Part shown: in pieces, positions 44,344-53,462 of the stretch
How positions within the stretch are numbered: position 1 is the stretch's first letter
How the letters are laid out: every line of letters starts with the position of its first letter
Source of the DNA: CAWIVH01 sp963839475
GTDB taxonomy: Bacteria; Acidobacteriota; UBA6911
NCBI GenBank assembly: GCA_963839475.1
Contig: CAWIVH010000018.1
Span: 248,001-312,000, forward strand
Direction of reading: 5' to 3'
DNA length: 64,000 nucleotides
Notes under the pieces: generated by a model
What the model was told of the DNA's origin: nothing
Databases searched by the model: none
The model's input: only the letters and a program-made list of their open reading frames with translations
Position numbers and translations under genes: made by a program

Positions 44344-45471
44344 TCAAGACCTCCTTCCAAGGTGAACACTGTGCCCGTTGCAGCGCATGGTCCACAGTTG
44401 ACGGAAAAGTTCATCCAGCGGCGCATGTTCGGTCGCGATGACAAACTCGTCGGCTTCATGACAAGGGACGCCGAGGCTGCCGGCATCTCGCACCAGAGGC
44501 AGGACCCGGTCCAGGGTGAATGAGAATCCTACGGCAGGCAGGTCCCAGCCGAATTTGGCCAGAAGTCCATCATACCTGCCGCCGCCGCCCAGTTCGAAAC
44601 CTGCCGACCGGCTGTAAATTTTGAAAACGATACCCGTATAGTAATCGAGCCCCCGCACCTCCGCGAGGTCGAGGGTCAGGTAGCCGGAAAGATCCAATCC
44701 TTCCACAATCGAATAGATTTCGCGCAGTTCGAGGAGAGCGGAGCGCGATCGGGGGTTCTGAACCACCGCCAGGGCCCGATCAAGCACCTCGGTCCCGCCT
44801 GAATAATTCGGAAGATCCACAAGGAATTCCTTCTTCTCGGCTCCCAGGTCCAGAAGATCGACCTGCTTCTGAAGCCAGGCGCAATCCTTGTGGTCGATGG
44901 CATCGCTCAATTCGTCCGCTCTTTCCTTTGGAAGCTTCAGGGCTTCTACGATGCCGTTGAAAAAGCCGACATGGCCGAGCGCGATTTTGAAGTCCCCCAC
45001 CCCGAGGTGAAGCAGGCAATCCACAGCCAGCAGCAACGCTTCGATGTCGGCCCAGATTCGGGCAATGCCGATCGATTCCAGGCCAATCTGGTAAAACTCC
45101 TTCTGTCTTCCGGCTCCGCTGCGTTCCTGGCGAAACACTTCCCCCGAATAGAAGAGTTTAATGGGGAGCGGTTGGCCGGCCATGCGGGTGGCAACCGTTT
45201 TGGCGACCAGGGTCGTCAGATCCGGACGAAGCGCGAGAAGCGATCCGTCATTGTCCAGAAATCGATAGGCCTTATCGGCGACGTGCGCGCCCAGGCCGTA
45301 CGAGAAATCTTCCATGTAATCAAAGAACGGGAGAATGATTTCTCGCGCACCCCAACACTTCATGATTCCGGCAAGGACCGCTTCCACCTTGCGCCGGCGA
45401 CTCACTTCCTCGCCGAAGTAACATTGCACGCCCTGGGGAATCATCGGTCTGAAATCGCGTTCCTGCTTCAT
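44344..45471 (-). CDS. hisZ: ATP phosphoribosyltransferase regulatory subunit
   Basis: The 375-residue protein is a catalytically inactive histidyl-tRNA synthetase paralogue that forms an octamer with short HisG. Class II synthetase remnants are visible: PQGVQCYFGEE, LRPDLTTLVAKTVATRM, FYSGEVFRQE for motif 2, and LGGGGRYDGLLAKFG. The anticodon-binding domain is very short and its sequence differs from HisRS, so it is HisZ rather than a tRNA ligase. It follows thrB by 7 bases and abuts hisG. It appears to complete the enzyme needed by the short HisG. Confidence 0.93.
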   Translation of the reverse strand: MKQERDFRPMIPQGVQCYFGEEVSRRRKVEAVLAGIMKCWGAREIILPFFDYMEDFSYGLGAHVADKAYRFLDNDGSLLALRPDLTTLVAKTVATRMAGQPLPIKLFYSGEVFRQERSGAGRQKEFYQIGLESIGIARIWADIEALLLAVDCLLHLGVGDFKIALGHVGFFNGIVEALKLPKERADELSDAIDHKDCAWLQKQVDLLDLGAEKKEFLVDLPNYSGGTEVLDRALAVVQNPRSRSALLELREIYSIVEGLDLSGYLTLDLAEVRGLDYYTGIVFKIYSRSAGFELGGGGRYDGLLAKFGWDLPAVGFSFTLDRVLPLVRDAGSLGVPCHEADEFVIATEHAPLDELFRQLWTMRCNGHSVHLGRRS

Positions 45472-45478
45472 AGTGCCG

Positions 45479-46414
45479 TCATTCCGCTTCCATGGTTTGG
45501 ATTGTCAGGCCCTTCGGATCGGCCTTGAGCAGCCGCACCTGCGATTCCAGGCCGTGCCGCTGAAAAATGGCGCTGATCGAATCCCCGATTTGGGCGCCGT
45601 CGGCATCAACGAAGGCAATCACGGTAGGCCCGGCACCCGAAAGAGCCAAACCCAGCAACCCGGGTTGGTCGGGCATTTCAAGAATTTCGCAGAAACCTGG
45701 CACGAGTCCGCTGCGATACGGCTGATGCAGCCGGTCGGCCATCGCTTCGCGCAGTCCTTCTCCCCTTCCCTGTACTATTTGCGCCATTAGAAAAGCGGCA
45801 CGCTGCACGTTGAAAATTGCGTCTGCGCGTGAGACATCCGGCGGCAGAACCGCGCGGGCTCGCTTCGTCTCCAGCTCGAAAGCCGGGGTAACGGCAACGA
45901 TGCTCCAGGAATCCGGAAACCGGCATCGGGAGCACCGGACGGGTTTTCCGCCGATGGAGGCCACCAGCCCTCCATAGAGGGCGGGCGCCACGTTGTCAGG
46001 GTGTCCTTCGAGGCCTACTCCGATTTCAAGCAGATCCTCAGGCAACAGGTTGATATCACACAGGAACCCGGCTGCCGCCGCGCCGGCAAGGCACGCCGAG
46101 GCACTGCTTCCCAACCCCTTGGTGACCGGAATTTCGTTCTTCACCTGCAGGTCGAACGGCGGGAGCTTTTTGCCATGCCGCCCAGCCACAAGTTCCATCA
46201 CCTGCCAGATCAGGTTCGACGAATCGCAGGGTATAAGGCCCTCATCCTGGCCTGAATAGTGAAGGCGGGAAGTCCCTTCGACCCGCAGGCGAAGATCCAG
46301 CTTCAGATATAGTTGAACTGCCAGCCCAACCGAATCAAAGGCCGGTCCCAGGTTGGATGTGCTGGCCGGCACGGTTATGACGGCGCGCCGACGGCTTCTA
46401 TCAAAATCCTGCAA
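45479..46414 (-). CDS. thrB: Homoserine kinase
   Basis: This 311-residue GHMP kinase phosphorylates homoserine in threonine synthesis. VPASTSNLGPAFDSVGLAV is at the N-terminus, the ATP-binding loop is PVTKGLGSSASACLAGA, and the C-terminal motif is LGLALSGAGPTVIAF. The start is TTG 46414, with GGAG 6 bases upstream. It is the first gene of the minus-strand run thrB-hisZGDCBHAF-hisIE-glgC, so one branch of aspartate-derived amino-acid synthesis is co-transcribed with histidine synthesis. No leader peptide with a His or Thr run was found upstream. Confidence 0.93.
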   Translation of the reverse strand: MQDFDRSRRRAVITVPASTSNLGPAFDSVGLAVQLYLKLDLRLRVEGTSRLHYSGQDEGLIPCDSSNLIWQVMELVAGRHGKKLPPFDLQVKNEIPVTKGLGSSASACLAGAAAAGFLCDINLLPEDLLEIGVGLEGHPDNVAPALYGGLVASIGGKPVRCSRCRFPDSWSIVAVTPAFELETKRARAVLPPDVSRADAIFNVQRAAFLMAQIVQGRGEGLREAMADRLHQPYRSGLVPGFCEILEMPDQPGLLGLALSGAGPTVIAFVDADGAQIGDSISAIFQRHGLESQVRLLKADPKGLTIQTMEAE

Positions 46415-46631
46415 AAGGTGCTCCTCAGTCTTATGATTCCTTATCGATCGGAAATAGACTCGGGATGGTTCATCAGTGATTCATGATGAAAAGAAAATTT
46501 TACAGGCAGACGCCTTGCGGTGCCATGGCAATCTTTGCCTCCGGCCGCGATTCTCCGGAAACCTTGAACATCGGACGAATTGAGCCGCGAATATTCTGAA
46601 CCACTCGGCCCGAAGACGGCGAAGTTCACGA

Positions 46632-46691
46632 TGCCGCCCGCCGGGGCGGCTTTCGCCAGCCATTCTCGTCCGTGGGCGGTGCAAAAGCCGT
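46632..46691. repeat. Degenerate single copy of the 35.4 kb REP
   Basis: GCCGCCCGCCGGGGCGGCTT, then a run like CCATTCTCGTCCGTGGGCGG and GCAAAAGCCGTT, matches the half-repeat at 35429-35483 imperfectly, with several differences. It lies in the 293-base space upstream of thrB and just after the dinB remnant, with no inverted partner. Nothing else was recognised there. Confidence 0.6.
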
Positions 46692-46707
46692 TCTTATATG
46701 AAGCGAA

Positions 46708-47914
46708 TCAAATTTTAGATTCCGGCTTTTTCGGAGGAACCAGGGCCGCGCGGACGATGGCGCGATTGCCATAGCGGCGCTGGATGTTGTCCAAGGCTGC
46801 GGCAATCTTCCTGTCTTTCTGCGGCTCGGGCAGAAAAAGCCGCATCTGTCCCATGGCATCGGAAGCCGCAAAATTGAACGCATAGACACCGATCAGCCGA
46901 ACCGCAACTTTCTTCTTCAGGAGGGGTCTTAGCAGCTTGTCGACAACCGGGAAAATCCTTTCCGATGTGTCCGCAGGCTCGTTCAGGGTGGTCCGGCGCG
47001 TGCAGGTCGTGAAATCGGCTTCGCGGAACTTGACAGCCACGGTCCGGGCGCGTACGCCGTTGGCGCGGAGCCTTTGTGCGACCTTTTCAGTCAGTTCGAG
47101 AAGGGTATTGTGGATGAGTTCGGCGCTGCTGGTATCGCGCTCGAAGGTGTATTCGTGGCCGATGGATTTGAATCCTTCCTCGGGTGAAACCGGCCTGTCA
47201 TCCAGCCCGTTAGCCAGGAACCACAGGTGTTCGCCCGATTGCCCCATCCGGCGCGCCAGTTCTCCCTGGGGCCATTGCGCCAGCTGCCCGATTTTTTCAA
47301 TCCCCATTCTTCTTGAGCTCGGCCTCGGTTTTGGCTCCGACACCCCAAAGACGGCCGATCGGGCAGGGGCTCGAGAAATTCCTTTTCGCTCCCGGGCTCG
47401 ACCACGATCAGGCCGTCCGGCTTGCCATAATCCGATGCGACCTTGGCGATGAACTTGTTGGCTGCCACGCCGACCGAAGCCGTAAGTCTCTGTTCGCTTC
47501 GGATGCGGCTTTTGATCCTGGACAGCGATTTCCGGGCCGGTGCCGAACAAATTCAGGCTCCCGGTGACATCCAGGAAGGCTTCATCTATGCTAACCTGTT
47601 CCATCAGGTCGGTGAATCCGCTCAGGATATTCATGATCGCTTCGGAAGCCCGGTCATATTTCCCCATTTCCGGGAGCCACGTAGATTCCTTGCGGGCATC
47701 GCCGCCAGGCTTCCGAGATCGGCTGTGCCGAGTGAATGCCGAACTTGCGGGCTTCATAGGAACAGGTCGACACGATGCCGCGGCCAAGGCCGTTTTTCGG
47801 GTCGGCACCGACAATCAGCGGTTTGCCGCGATATTCGGGATGATCCCGCTGCTCGACGGCGGCAAAAAAGGCATCCATGTCGACATGCAATATGGTTCGC
47901 GCCATTGATCGCAT
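46708..47914 (-). pseudogene. dinB: DNA polymerase IV (dinB) broken by four single-base insertions
   Basis: The Y-family lesion-bypass polymerase is recognisable across 1207 bases, but in three frames. It opens MARTILHVDMDAFFAAVEQ (catalytic Asp pair), then continues to CPQGIYVAPGN. The next frame carries GKYDRASEAIMNIL and EQVSIDEAFLDVTGS, another holds VAANKFIAKVASDYGKPDG, and a fourth segment reads GRLWGVGAKTEAELKK before the final MGIEKIGQLAQWPQGE. Extra bases are inferred near 47668 (A run), 47519-47523, 47358 and 47305. Removing one base at each leaves 1203 bases, exactly 401 codons. The 3' half continues undamaged to VPPKKPES. Either a decaying gene or assembly errors. Confidence 0.88.
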
Positions 47915-47969
47915 TTTAGTCGTCTCTTAGGGAACTGTCCGCAACTTTCGCCTTCCGGAGGACAAGGGA

Positions 47970-48758
47970 TTGAAGGAAAAAATCGCTGTGGTAACCGGAG
48001 CGTCGGCCGGTATCGGCTGGGAACTGGCGAGACAACTGGCAGGCCGGGGGCACGCGCTCTGGCTCGTCGCCCGCAGGGAAGACAGGCTCCGGCAGCTCGC
48101 GGATGAAATCCGCAGAAGCGGAGCCCCTGCCCCGACGGTGCTGCCGCTGGATTTGAAGGACCGTGACGCCCGCCTCTACCTGACGCAGCAGATGACGGCG
48201 TCCGAGGAACAGCTGGGCCTGGTGGTAAACAACGCGGGTATCGGCGCCCTGGGAGAGATTCCCCGCCTCCCGCTCGCCAGACAGCTGGAAATGATTGAGC
48301 TCAATATCGTGGCGTTGACCGAGCTCGCCTATCATTCCGCCGGAATCATGTGCTCCAGGCGAGCCGGAGGGATCATCAACATTGGCTCAACCGCATCTTT
48401 TCTACCCGTGCCCTACCAGGGAGTATACGCGGCGACCAAGGCTTACGTGTTAAGCTTCACCCGCTCACTGGCAGAGGAGATTCGGCCCTATGGAGTCCGG
48501 GTCATGGCCCTGTGCCCCGGGCTTACCCGAACCGAGTTTCAACAGGCAGCCGGAATTACCAAGGTCGATTTCCGAATGAAATACGCCATGACGTCCGCGC
48601 GCTGCGCCGAAATAGGGTTGAGGGATTTCGACCATGGGAAATTGGTAAGCATAACCGGTGTCATGAACAAGGTTCAAATCGCGGCAGCCGGGCTTTTCCC
48701 GGATAGGATGGTAATGCACGTTGTGGCCAAAGCTATGAAGAACCTGACCGAGGAATAA
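47970..48758 (+). CDS. Short-chain dehydrogenase/reductase (DltE/YqjQ-like)
   Basis: The 262-residue Rossmann-fold enzyme has the cofactor loop VVTGASAGIGWELA (TGxxxGIG), VNNAGIGALGE, the Ser in INIGSTASFLPVP, and catalytic Tyr and Lys in YQGVYAATKAYVL. An Arg pair (VARREDR) after strand 2 favours NADPH. The substrate is not known. It belongs to the branch that acts on fatty acyl or sugar-like ketones. The start is TTG 47970 with GGAGG 8 bases upstream. It diverges from the dinB remnant and is followed by a 220-base space with a repeat. Confidence 0.9.
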   Translation: MKEKIAVVTGASAGIGWELARQLAGRGHALWLVARREDRLRQLADEIRRSGAPAPTVLPLDLKDRDARLYLTQQMTASEEQLGLVVNNAGIGALGEIPRLPLARQLEMIELNIVALTELAYHSAGIMCSRRAGGIINIGSTASFLPVPYQGVYAATKAYVLSFTRSLAEEIRPYGVRVMALCPGLTRTEFQQAAGITKVDFRMKYAMTSARCAEIGLRDFDHGKLVSITGVMNKVQIAAAGLFPDRMVMHVVAKAMKNLTEE

Positions 48759-48876
48759 GTGAAACGGACGAATAAGGCTGGCGCCATGGTATCGTGACAT
48801 GGTTTATTGAAAACAGAGCTTTAGGCTCGGGAAATTCGGACGAGATGGTTTTGCGGCATGGCCGCAAGCCAAATCG

Positions 48877-48939
48877 AACCGCAAAAACCACCAGGACCCC
48901 GAAGGATTACGCATGTTTTTCTTCACGGTCTTCGCGGTT
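48877..48939. repeat. AACCGCGAAG-type inverted repeat
   Basis: AACCGCAAAAACCACCAGGA (from 48877) pairs imperfectly with the inverse arm ending GGTCTTCGCGGTT (to 48939), with a run of T's in the loop. It lies between the SDR stop and the dehydrogenase start, about 40 bases before that gene. Confidence 0.7.
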
Positions 48940-48980
48940 TAATTCGTCGAGCATACCAAATTCCAGAAAGGCATGCCCCT

Positions 48981-49977
48981 ATGAAATCCGCGCTTTGGCT
49001 CGCGCCTGAAAAAGTTGAACTCCGGGAGACAGATATTCCAAAACTCGCTGCCGACGAAGTGCTGATCCAGCCTTTGCGTATGGGGATCTGCGGCTCGGAT
49101 GTGTCGTTTTATCTAGGGCATCGGACGCCTCCATTCGCCCCTTTCACGCTCGGCCACGAGTTTGTCGGCCGAGTGGTGGAGGTTGGGCCGGAAGTGACGA
49201 AGCTGGCGGCAGGCCAGCGCGTCATCGTCGAGCCGAATTATTGCTGCGGTATCTGCCGTTTCTGCAGGACCGGCCGCGGCAGCATCTGCCCGAACAAGCG
49301 AAGCATGGGCGTCAATGTCAACGGCTGCTTTGCCGATTACGCGACCGCACCGGCGGAATTCACCTGGCCCGTTCCGGATTCGATTTCCGACGCGGATGCG
49401 GCTTCGATTGAGCCACTCACCGTCTCGCTTCATGCTCTGCTCAAGTCCGATGCCAGGTTGGGAGACACCGTAGCCGTCGTGGGGTGCGGCGTGGTGGGGC
49501 TTCTCCTGATCCACTCGGCAGCGGCCCAGGGAGTCCGTGTTCTGGCGCACGACAAGTTCAAAGAGAAGCTGGATATGGCGGTCGCGCTGGGTGCCCGCGC
49601 CTGTTACGACACCGATCCCACAGAGCTGTGGCTGAAGGAAGAAGTGGGGACGATTTTCGAATGCGCCGGTTCGACCGCAACGGTTGAATTGTCGCTTGGT
49701 GCAGCCCCGCGGGGAAGTACGGTCATGCTGCTCGGCTTATCCTCTTCACCGGCCAGCTTCGTGCCTCTGCGCCTGGTCCGCGAAGGGATCCGGATCGAAC
49801 CGAGTCTCATTTACGATCACCCGGGGGATTTTGCCGCTCGCGATCCGGCTGGTCGCTGACCGGACGCTGCAGCCGTCGAAGATAGTAACCGATACGCTTC
49901 CATTCGAAACCATTGGTCGGGCGCTTCAGGTTGCCAGCACCGGAAAGTCGGGCAAGATCCAAGCCGTCAGAACCTAA
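48981..49977 (+). CDS. Zinc-dependent medium-chain alcohol/polyol dehydrogenase, frameshifted near its end
   Basis: The frame from ATG 48981 is a medium-chain dehydrogenase. It has MGICGSDVSFYLG (catalytic zinc Cys), TLGHEFVGRVVEVG (zinc His-Glu), the structural zinc cluster CCGICRFCRTGRGSIC, and a Rossmann domain at VAVVGCGVVGLL. At about 49838 the frame reaches a stop (49859). The true C-terminus IRLVADRTLQPSKIVTDTLP with GRALQVASTGKSGKIQAV continues in another frame to 49977. One extra C at about 49839 explains it. Removing it leaves 332 codons. It resembles L-idonate/sorbitol/threonine dehydrogenases. AAAGG lies about 10 bases upstream. Confidence 0.85.
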
Positions 49978-50001
49978 CGATATGCGTCCGGGTGCGTCTC
50001 T

Positions 50002-51048
50002 CTAATCTTTCCAGTCGGCAATAAAGACATTGGTCTCGCCCGTTTTGGACCCGCTGCGGTTGGAACAGAAGACCAGTTGCTTTCCATCCCGGGTAAACAT
50101 CGGGAAGCCGTCAAAAGTGTCGTTGTAGGTTATGCGTTCGAGCCCGGTCCCGTCCGTGTTGACCACAAACAAATCGAAATTTCTGCCTTTGGGATCGGAA
50201 AGGTTCGACGAAAAAATGACCTGCTTGCCATTGGGGAGAAAGTACGGGGCGAAGTTGGCTCTTCCGTTACCGGTAAGCTGCCTTTTGTTCGATCCGTCGG
50301 CATTCATCACCATGATTTCGAGCGATTTAGGCTCAATCAGTCCTTCCGCCAGCAATTTTTCGTAGCGATCTAAGTCCTTGGGATCTGTGGGGTGGTGAGC
50401 CCGATAAACGATCTGTTTGCTGTCGGGCGAATAAAACGGGCCGCCGTCGTATCCCTTCTCGAAGGTCAGGCGTTTTACGTCGGATCCATCCAGGTTCATG
50501 GAGTAGATGTCCAGGTCGCCATCGCGGACCGAGGTAAAGACAATGCGCTGGCCGTTGGGGGAGATCGTGGCTTCGGCATCGTATCCGGGCGTCCGGGTCA
50601 GCGGTTTCAGGTCGCTGCCATCTGTGCGCGCGCTGTAAATATCGAAACTCTTGTACAAAGCCCAGACATAACCCTTGCTCATGTCGGCTTTGGGTGGGCA
50701 GGGCGCGCCTTCTTCGTGAGTAGAAGAGTACAGGATGCGTTTTCCGTCCGGGAAAAAGTAACCGCAGGTCACGCGGCCTTTTCCGGTACTGACGAGTTTC
50801 AAGTCGCTCCCGTCCAGGTTCATGGTGAACATCTGGTCGCATTCATAAGGCGGCCGGGTGGATTGGAAAATCAATTTCTTCTGATCAAAGGACAGGTAGG
50901 CTTCGGCATTTTCCGCGCCGGGAATCGCGGTGAGCTTGCGAAGGTTGGCGAGGTGCTTTTCCTCCGGCAAGGGGTCATAGCGATCTTCCCGCGCAGCCAC
51001 GAAGGTCAGCATCAAAGATACAAGGATCCCCGCAAAAACAGCCTTCAT
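50002..51048 (-). CDS. Exported TolB-like beta-propeller protein (PD40/WD40-type repeats)
   Basis: The 348-residue protein has a signal peptide (MKAVFAGILVSLMLTFVAA) and about seven TolB-type blades. Examples are AEAYLSFDQKKLIFQS, YFFPDGKRILYSSTH, ATISPNGQRIVFTS, FYSPDSKQIVYRAHH, YFLPNGKQVIFSS and MFTRDGKQLVFCS. It should fold as a periplasmic propeller. There is no DPP4-like hydrolase domain, so it may be a binding or scaffold protein. GGGAGG lies 4 bases upstream of ATG 51048, which is chosen over 51105. No Tol/Pal gene is nearby. Confidence 0.85.
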   Translation of the reverse strand: MKAVFAGILVSLMLTFVAAREDRYDPLPEEKHLANLRKLTAIPGAENAEAYLSFDQKKLIFQSTRPPYECDQMFTMNLDGSDLKLVSTGKGRVTCGYFFPDGKRILYSSTHEEGAPCPPKADMSKGYVWALYKSFDIYSARTDGSDLKPLTRTPGYDAEATISPNGQRIVFTSVRDGDLDIYSMNLDGSDVKRLTFEKGYDGGPFYSPDSKQIVYRAHHPTDPKDLDRYEKLLAEGLIEPKSLEIMVMNADGSNKRQLTGNGRANFAPYFLPNGKQVIFSSNLSDPKGRNFDLFVVNTDGTGLERITYNDTFDGFPMFTRDGKQLVFCSNRSGSKTGETNVFIADWKD

Positions 51049-51168
51049 GAAACCTCCCTTTCCAAAGGAGCCGGGACAAAAATGCCGAGGCTTCAACCTG
51101 GGCAATCGTGTCCCCCCTGTCGGTAATCGTTATTGCGCGCTGAATAGAAATCGGGCGCGGATTCCAGC

Positions 51169-51912
51169 CTATTTTGCAGTCGGCTTAGCGAACTTGGCGT
51201 CGTCGATATCGACATTGTGCTTCACCTCGTCGAATTTGACGACGATGGTCATACCCGGCATAACTTGCTTGACGGTGAAAGGAATTTTCACGCCGTCGAC
51301 CTCTTTGTAATCTTCCATATAGGACTCAACAACGGCGGTTCCCTGCGGGCCTTCACGCTCGGCATCTGCCCGTAAAAGCAGCCCGCTCTCGACGTCGAAA
51401 TAAAGTTTTTCGGGGCTTCCCTCTTCCGGGATAGCCTCGATCAGATAGGCATCTTTGTCGCCAACCTTCTGCTTCGATTTCACTTCGACCTTTTTATATT
51501 GCTCCTTGAATTTGAGCTCGCGGTGAAATTCAGAATCTCGTTTGGTCGCGGCGAGGGCGGCCCCGGAAGTCTCCACCAGCCCCGTCATCGGGTTCTGCGT
51601 CCATCCTGCGGTGCCGTCAAACCCATTGTTTACTACCCCGAATCCAGGGATGTCGAGGATCATCACTTGTTTGTTCGGAGCCTTGGCGTAGGAACTGAAT
51701 GTTCCGCTCGCGCCCATGGCGGGGATATCAAATGTCCCCTTCGCGGTCCTGTTGGTCAACTTTTCAATGGCAGCTTTTCCGCCGGTTCCCTCAACCCATT
51801 TCGCGAGTACCGCGTCGATAGATGGCAGCGATTCGGCAGCGGCAGGTTCCTGCGCCAACGCGAATGACGTCATGAGAAGGCAAAATGCCAAAACTAGCGA
51901 TGTACGTTTCAT
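51169..51912 (-). CDS. Exported LolA-like protein (outer-membrane lipoprotein-sorting fold)
   Basis: The 247-residue protein has a signal peptide (MKRTSLVLAFCLLMTSFALA) then AQEP. The rest reads as beta strands: VLAKWVEGTGGKAAIEKLTN, GFDGTAGWTQNPMTGLVE, KKVEVKSKQKVGDKDAYLIE, LYFDVESGLLLRAD and a final VKFDEVKHNVDIDD. It shares the N-terminal helper-helix and strand pattern with the exported protein at 1693-2586. It may bind lipid or a hydrophobic ligand in the periplasm. AAGGAA precedes ATG 51912. The pair of genes 50002-51912 may be one transcript. Confidence 0.75.
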   Translation of the reverse strand: MKRTSLVLAFCLLMTSFALAQEPAAAESLPSIDAVLAKWVEGTGGKAAIEKLTNRTAKGTFDIPAMGASGTFSSYAKAPNKQVMILDIPGFGVVNNGFDGTAGWTQNPMTGLVETSGAALAATKRDSEFHRELKFKEQYKKVEVKSKQKVGDKDAYLIEAIPEEGSPEKLYFDVESGLLLRADAEREGPQGTAVVESYMEDYKEVDGVKIPFTVKQVMPGMTIVVKFDEVKHNVDIDDAKFAKPTAK

Positions 51913-52335
51913 AGGCCCGTTTCCTTTCCCCGTCAAGAATCCAGATCTGATAATTGAAAAGAGTTAATACCTGCCGGTATAAGAATTCAAGATCATCCCG
52001 AGTGCCTCGGCAAATTCTTCCCGCCGTTCGATTACAGCGCGTTGATACGAATGGAAACCGATAAAAGGTTACAGTCAAGTGGAAAATGAGCATGAGCCAG
52101 GAGTTCGGAGTCGGTTTCGGGTTTCCATTCGACAGCGACACCGATCCCGATGGAATCCGATGCCGATGCGAAAAGAAGAAACGCAATTCCTTTCCATGAA
52201 CCACGCAAACCTGGCAGGGGCTTGACACATGGATCAATCCAGTCTAACGGATTCAATCCCCATCTCAGCCAAAAAAACTTCCCTCCGCAGGCATTTCATG
52301 ATTAATTCTCGTTGGATTGACTCCAAGGGGAAGCT
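51913..52335. promoter_or_regulatory. Divergent intergenic region with weak promoter for the aldo/keto reductase
   Basis: TTGACA at 52222-52227 is followed after 17 bases by TAACGG (52245-52250), a poor -10, 86 bases upstream of the aldo/keto reductase. This is the best candidate in the interval, but weak. No repeat, hairpin or RNA gene was recognised in the remaining sequence. Confidence 0.3.
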
Positions 52336-53295
52336 ATGGAAACGAAAAGGCTCGGCAACAGCGACATGCAAATCACTCCATTGGGCATCGGAGCCTGGGC
52401 CATGGGCGGGGGCGGCTGGCAATTCGCTTGGGGCTCCCAGGACGACGAGGCTTCCATTGCGGCCATCCGGGCCGCTCTGGATGCCGGTATAAACTGGATC
52501 GATACGGCCGCCGTTTACGGGTTGGGGCATTCCGAGGAAGTGGTGGCCCGCGCCATCCGTGGCCGATCACCCAAGCCCTGGATATTCACCAAATGTTCCC
52601 GCAATTGGGACGAAAAACGCCAGATTTTCAGCTGTCTCAAAAGCAGCGGGCTGCGCAAAGAGTGCGAGGATTCACTCCGCCGTCTCCAGATGGATACCAT
52701 TGACCTTTACCAGATCCATTGGCCGGAGCCCGACGAGGATATCGAGGAGGCCTGGGAAACGTTGATTCGATTGCGCGAGGAAGGAAAAGTCCGCTGGATC
52801 GGCGCGTCCAATTTCACCATCGCTCAAATGGAGCGGATTCGTCGCATGGCACCTGTCACATCCATTCAGCCGCCCTATTCCATAATTTCCCCGGAAATTG
52901 AAAATGAAATCCTCCCCTATGCCGGTCGGCACCAAATCGGGGTGATCGTGTATTCGCCCATGAAGTCGGGCCTGCTCAGCGGCAAGATGACTCGCGAACG
53001 CATCGCCGCCATGCCGCCGGACGATTTCCGCCGGCGAACCCCGAATTTTCAGGAGCCCAAGCTGACCCGGAACCTGCTGCTTGCAGAAAAGCTGCGCGAA
53101 ATCGGGAGCCGGCACGGGCTGACCCCCGGCGAGATCGCCATAGCCTGGACGCTGCGGCGGCCGGAAGTGACAGCCGCTATCGTGGGACTCCGCTCTCCTG
53201 AACAGTTGAAGGGAACTATCGGAGCAGCCTCTTTCCGGCTGCATGAAGACGAGGCAACGGAGATAGAAACTTTCATGAAGGAGAATCCGGCTTGA
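52336..53295 (+). CDS. Aldo/keto reductase
   Basis: The protein (319 residues) is a TIM-barrel, NADPH-dependent reductase. The catalytic tetrad is visible as Asp56 and Tyr61 in WIDTAAVYGLGHSEE, Lys86 in WIFTKCSRN, and His128 in DLYQIHWPEPDED. RWIGASNFTIAQ and YSPMKSGLLSGKMTRE follow in the barrel. Its best match is the AKR subfamily of general sugar/xenobiotic reductases, and the substrate is unknown. The Shine-Dalgarno is an AAGGGGA-like run 7-8 bases before ATG 52336. The stop at 53295 is 8 bases from a dispersed repeat, and uronate isomerase follows at 168 bases. Confidence 0.93.
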   Translation: METKRLGNSDMQITPLGIGAWAMGGGGWQFAWGSQDDEASIAAIRAALDAGINWIDTAAVYGLGHSEEVVARAIRGRSPKPWIFTKCSRNWDEKRQIFSCLKSSGLRKECEDSLRRLQMDTIDLYQIHWPEPDEDIEEAWETLIRLREEGKVRWIGASNFTIAQMERIRRMAPVTSIQPPYSIISPEIENEILPYAGRHQIGVIVYSPMKSGLLSGKMTRERIAAMPPDDFRRRTPNFQEPKLTRNLLLAEKLREIGSRHGLTPGEIAIAWTLRRPEVTAAIVGLRSPEQLKGTIGAASFRLHEDEATEIETFMKENPA

Positions 53296-53303
53296 CTCAG
53301 TAA

Positions 53304-53445
53304 CAAATGACGAATAAGAAACAAATTGCGAATTGCAGATTGCGGATTAAAAAAGCGAATTGCGAATGACGAGCGAAGAGTTTTCAACGGGCAGCAATTC
53401 GTCATGCGTCATTTGTCATTTGTTAAGATTCGTCATTCGTCATTT
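53304..53445. repeat. GACGAATGACGA / AATTGCGAATT repeat element
   Basis: CAAATGACGAAT from 53304 is followed by AATTGCGAATTGC, then inverse-type arms with CGTCATGCGTCATTTGTCA and ATTCGTCATTCGTCATTTT near 53428-53445. It fills nearly all the space between the aldo/keto reductase and uxaC. Confidence 0.7.
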
Positions 53446-53462
53446 TCGAAAGGAATCCTTAT

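Noticed and set aside
46415..46700. Histidine or threonine attenuator leader before thrB
   Set aside because: No run of His or Thr codons and no terminator in the 293-base leader region.
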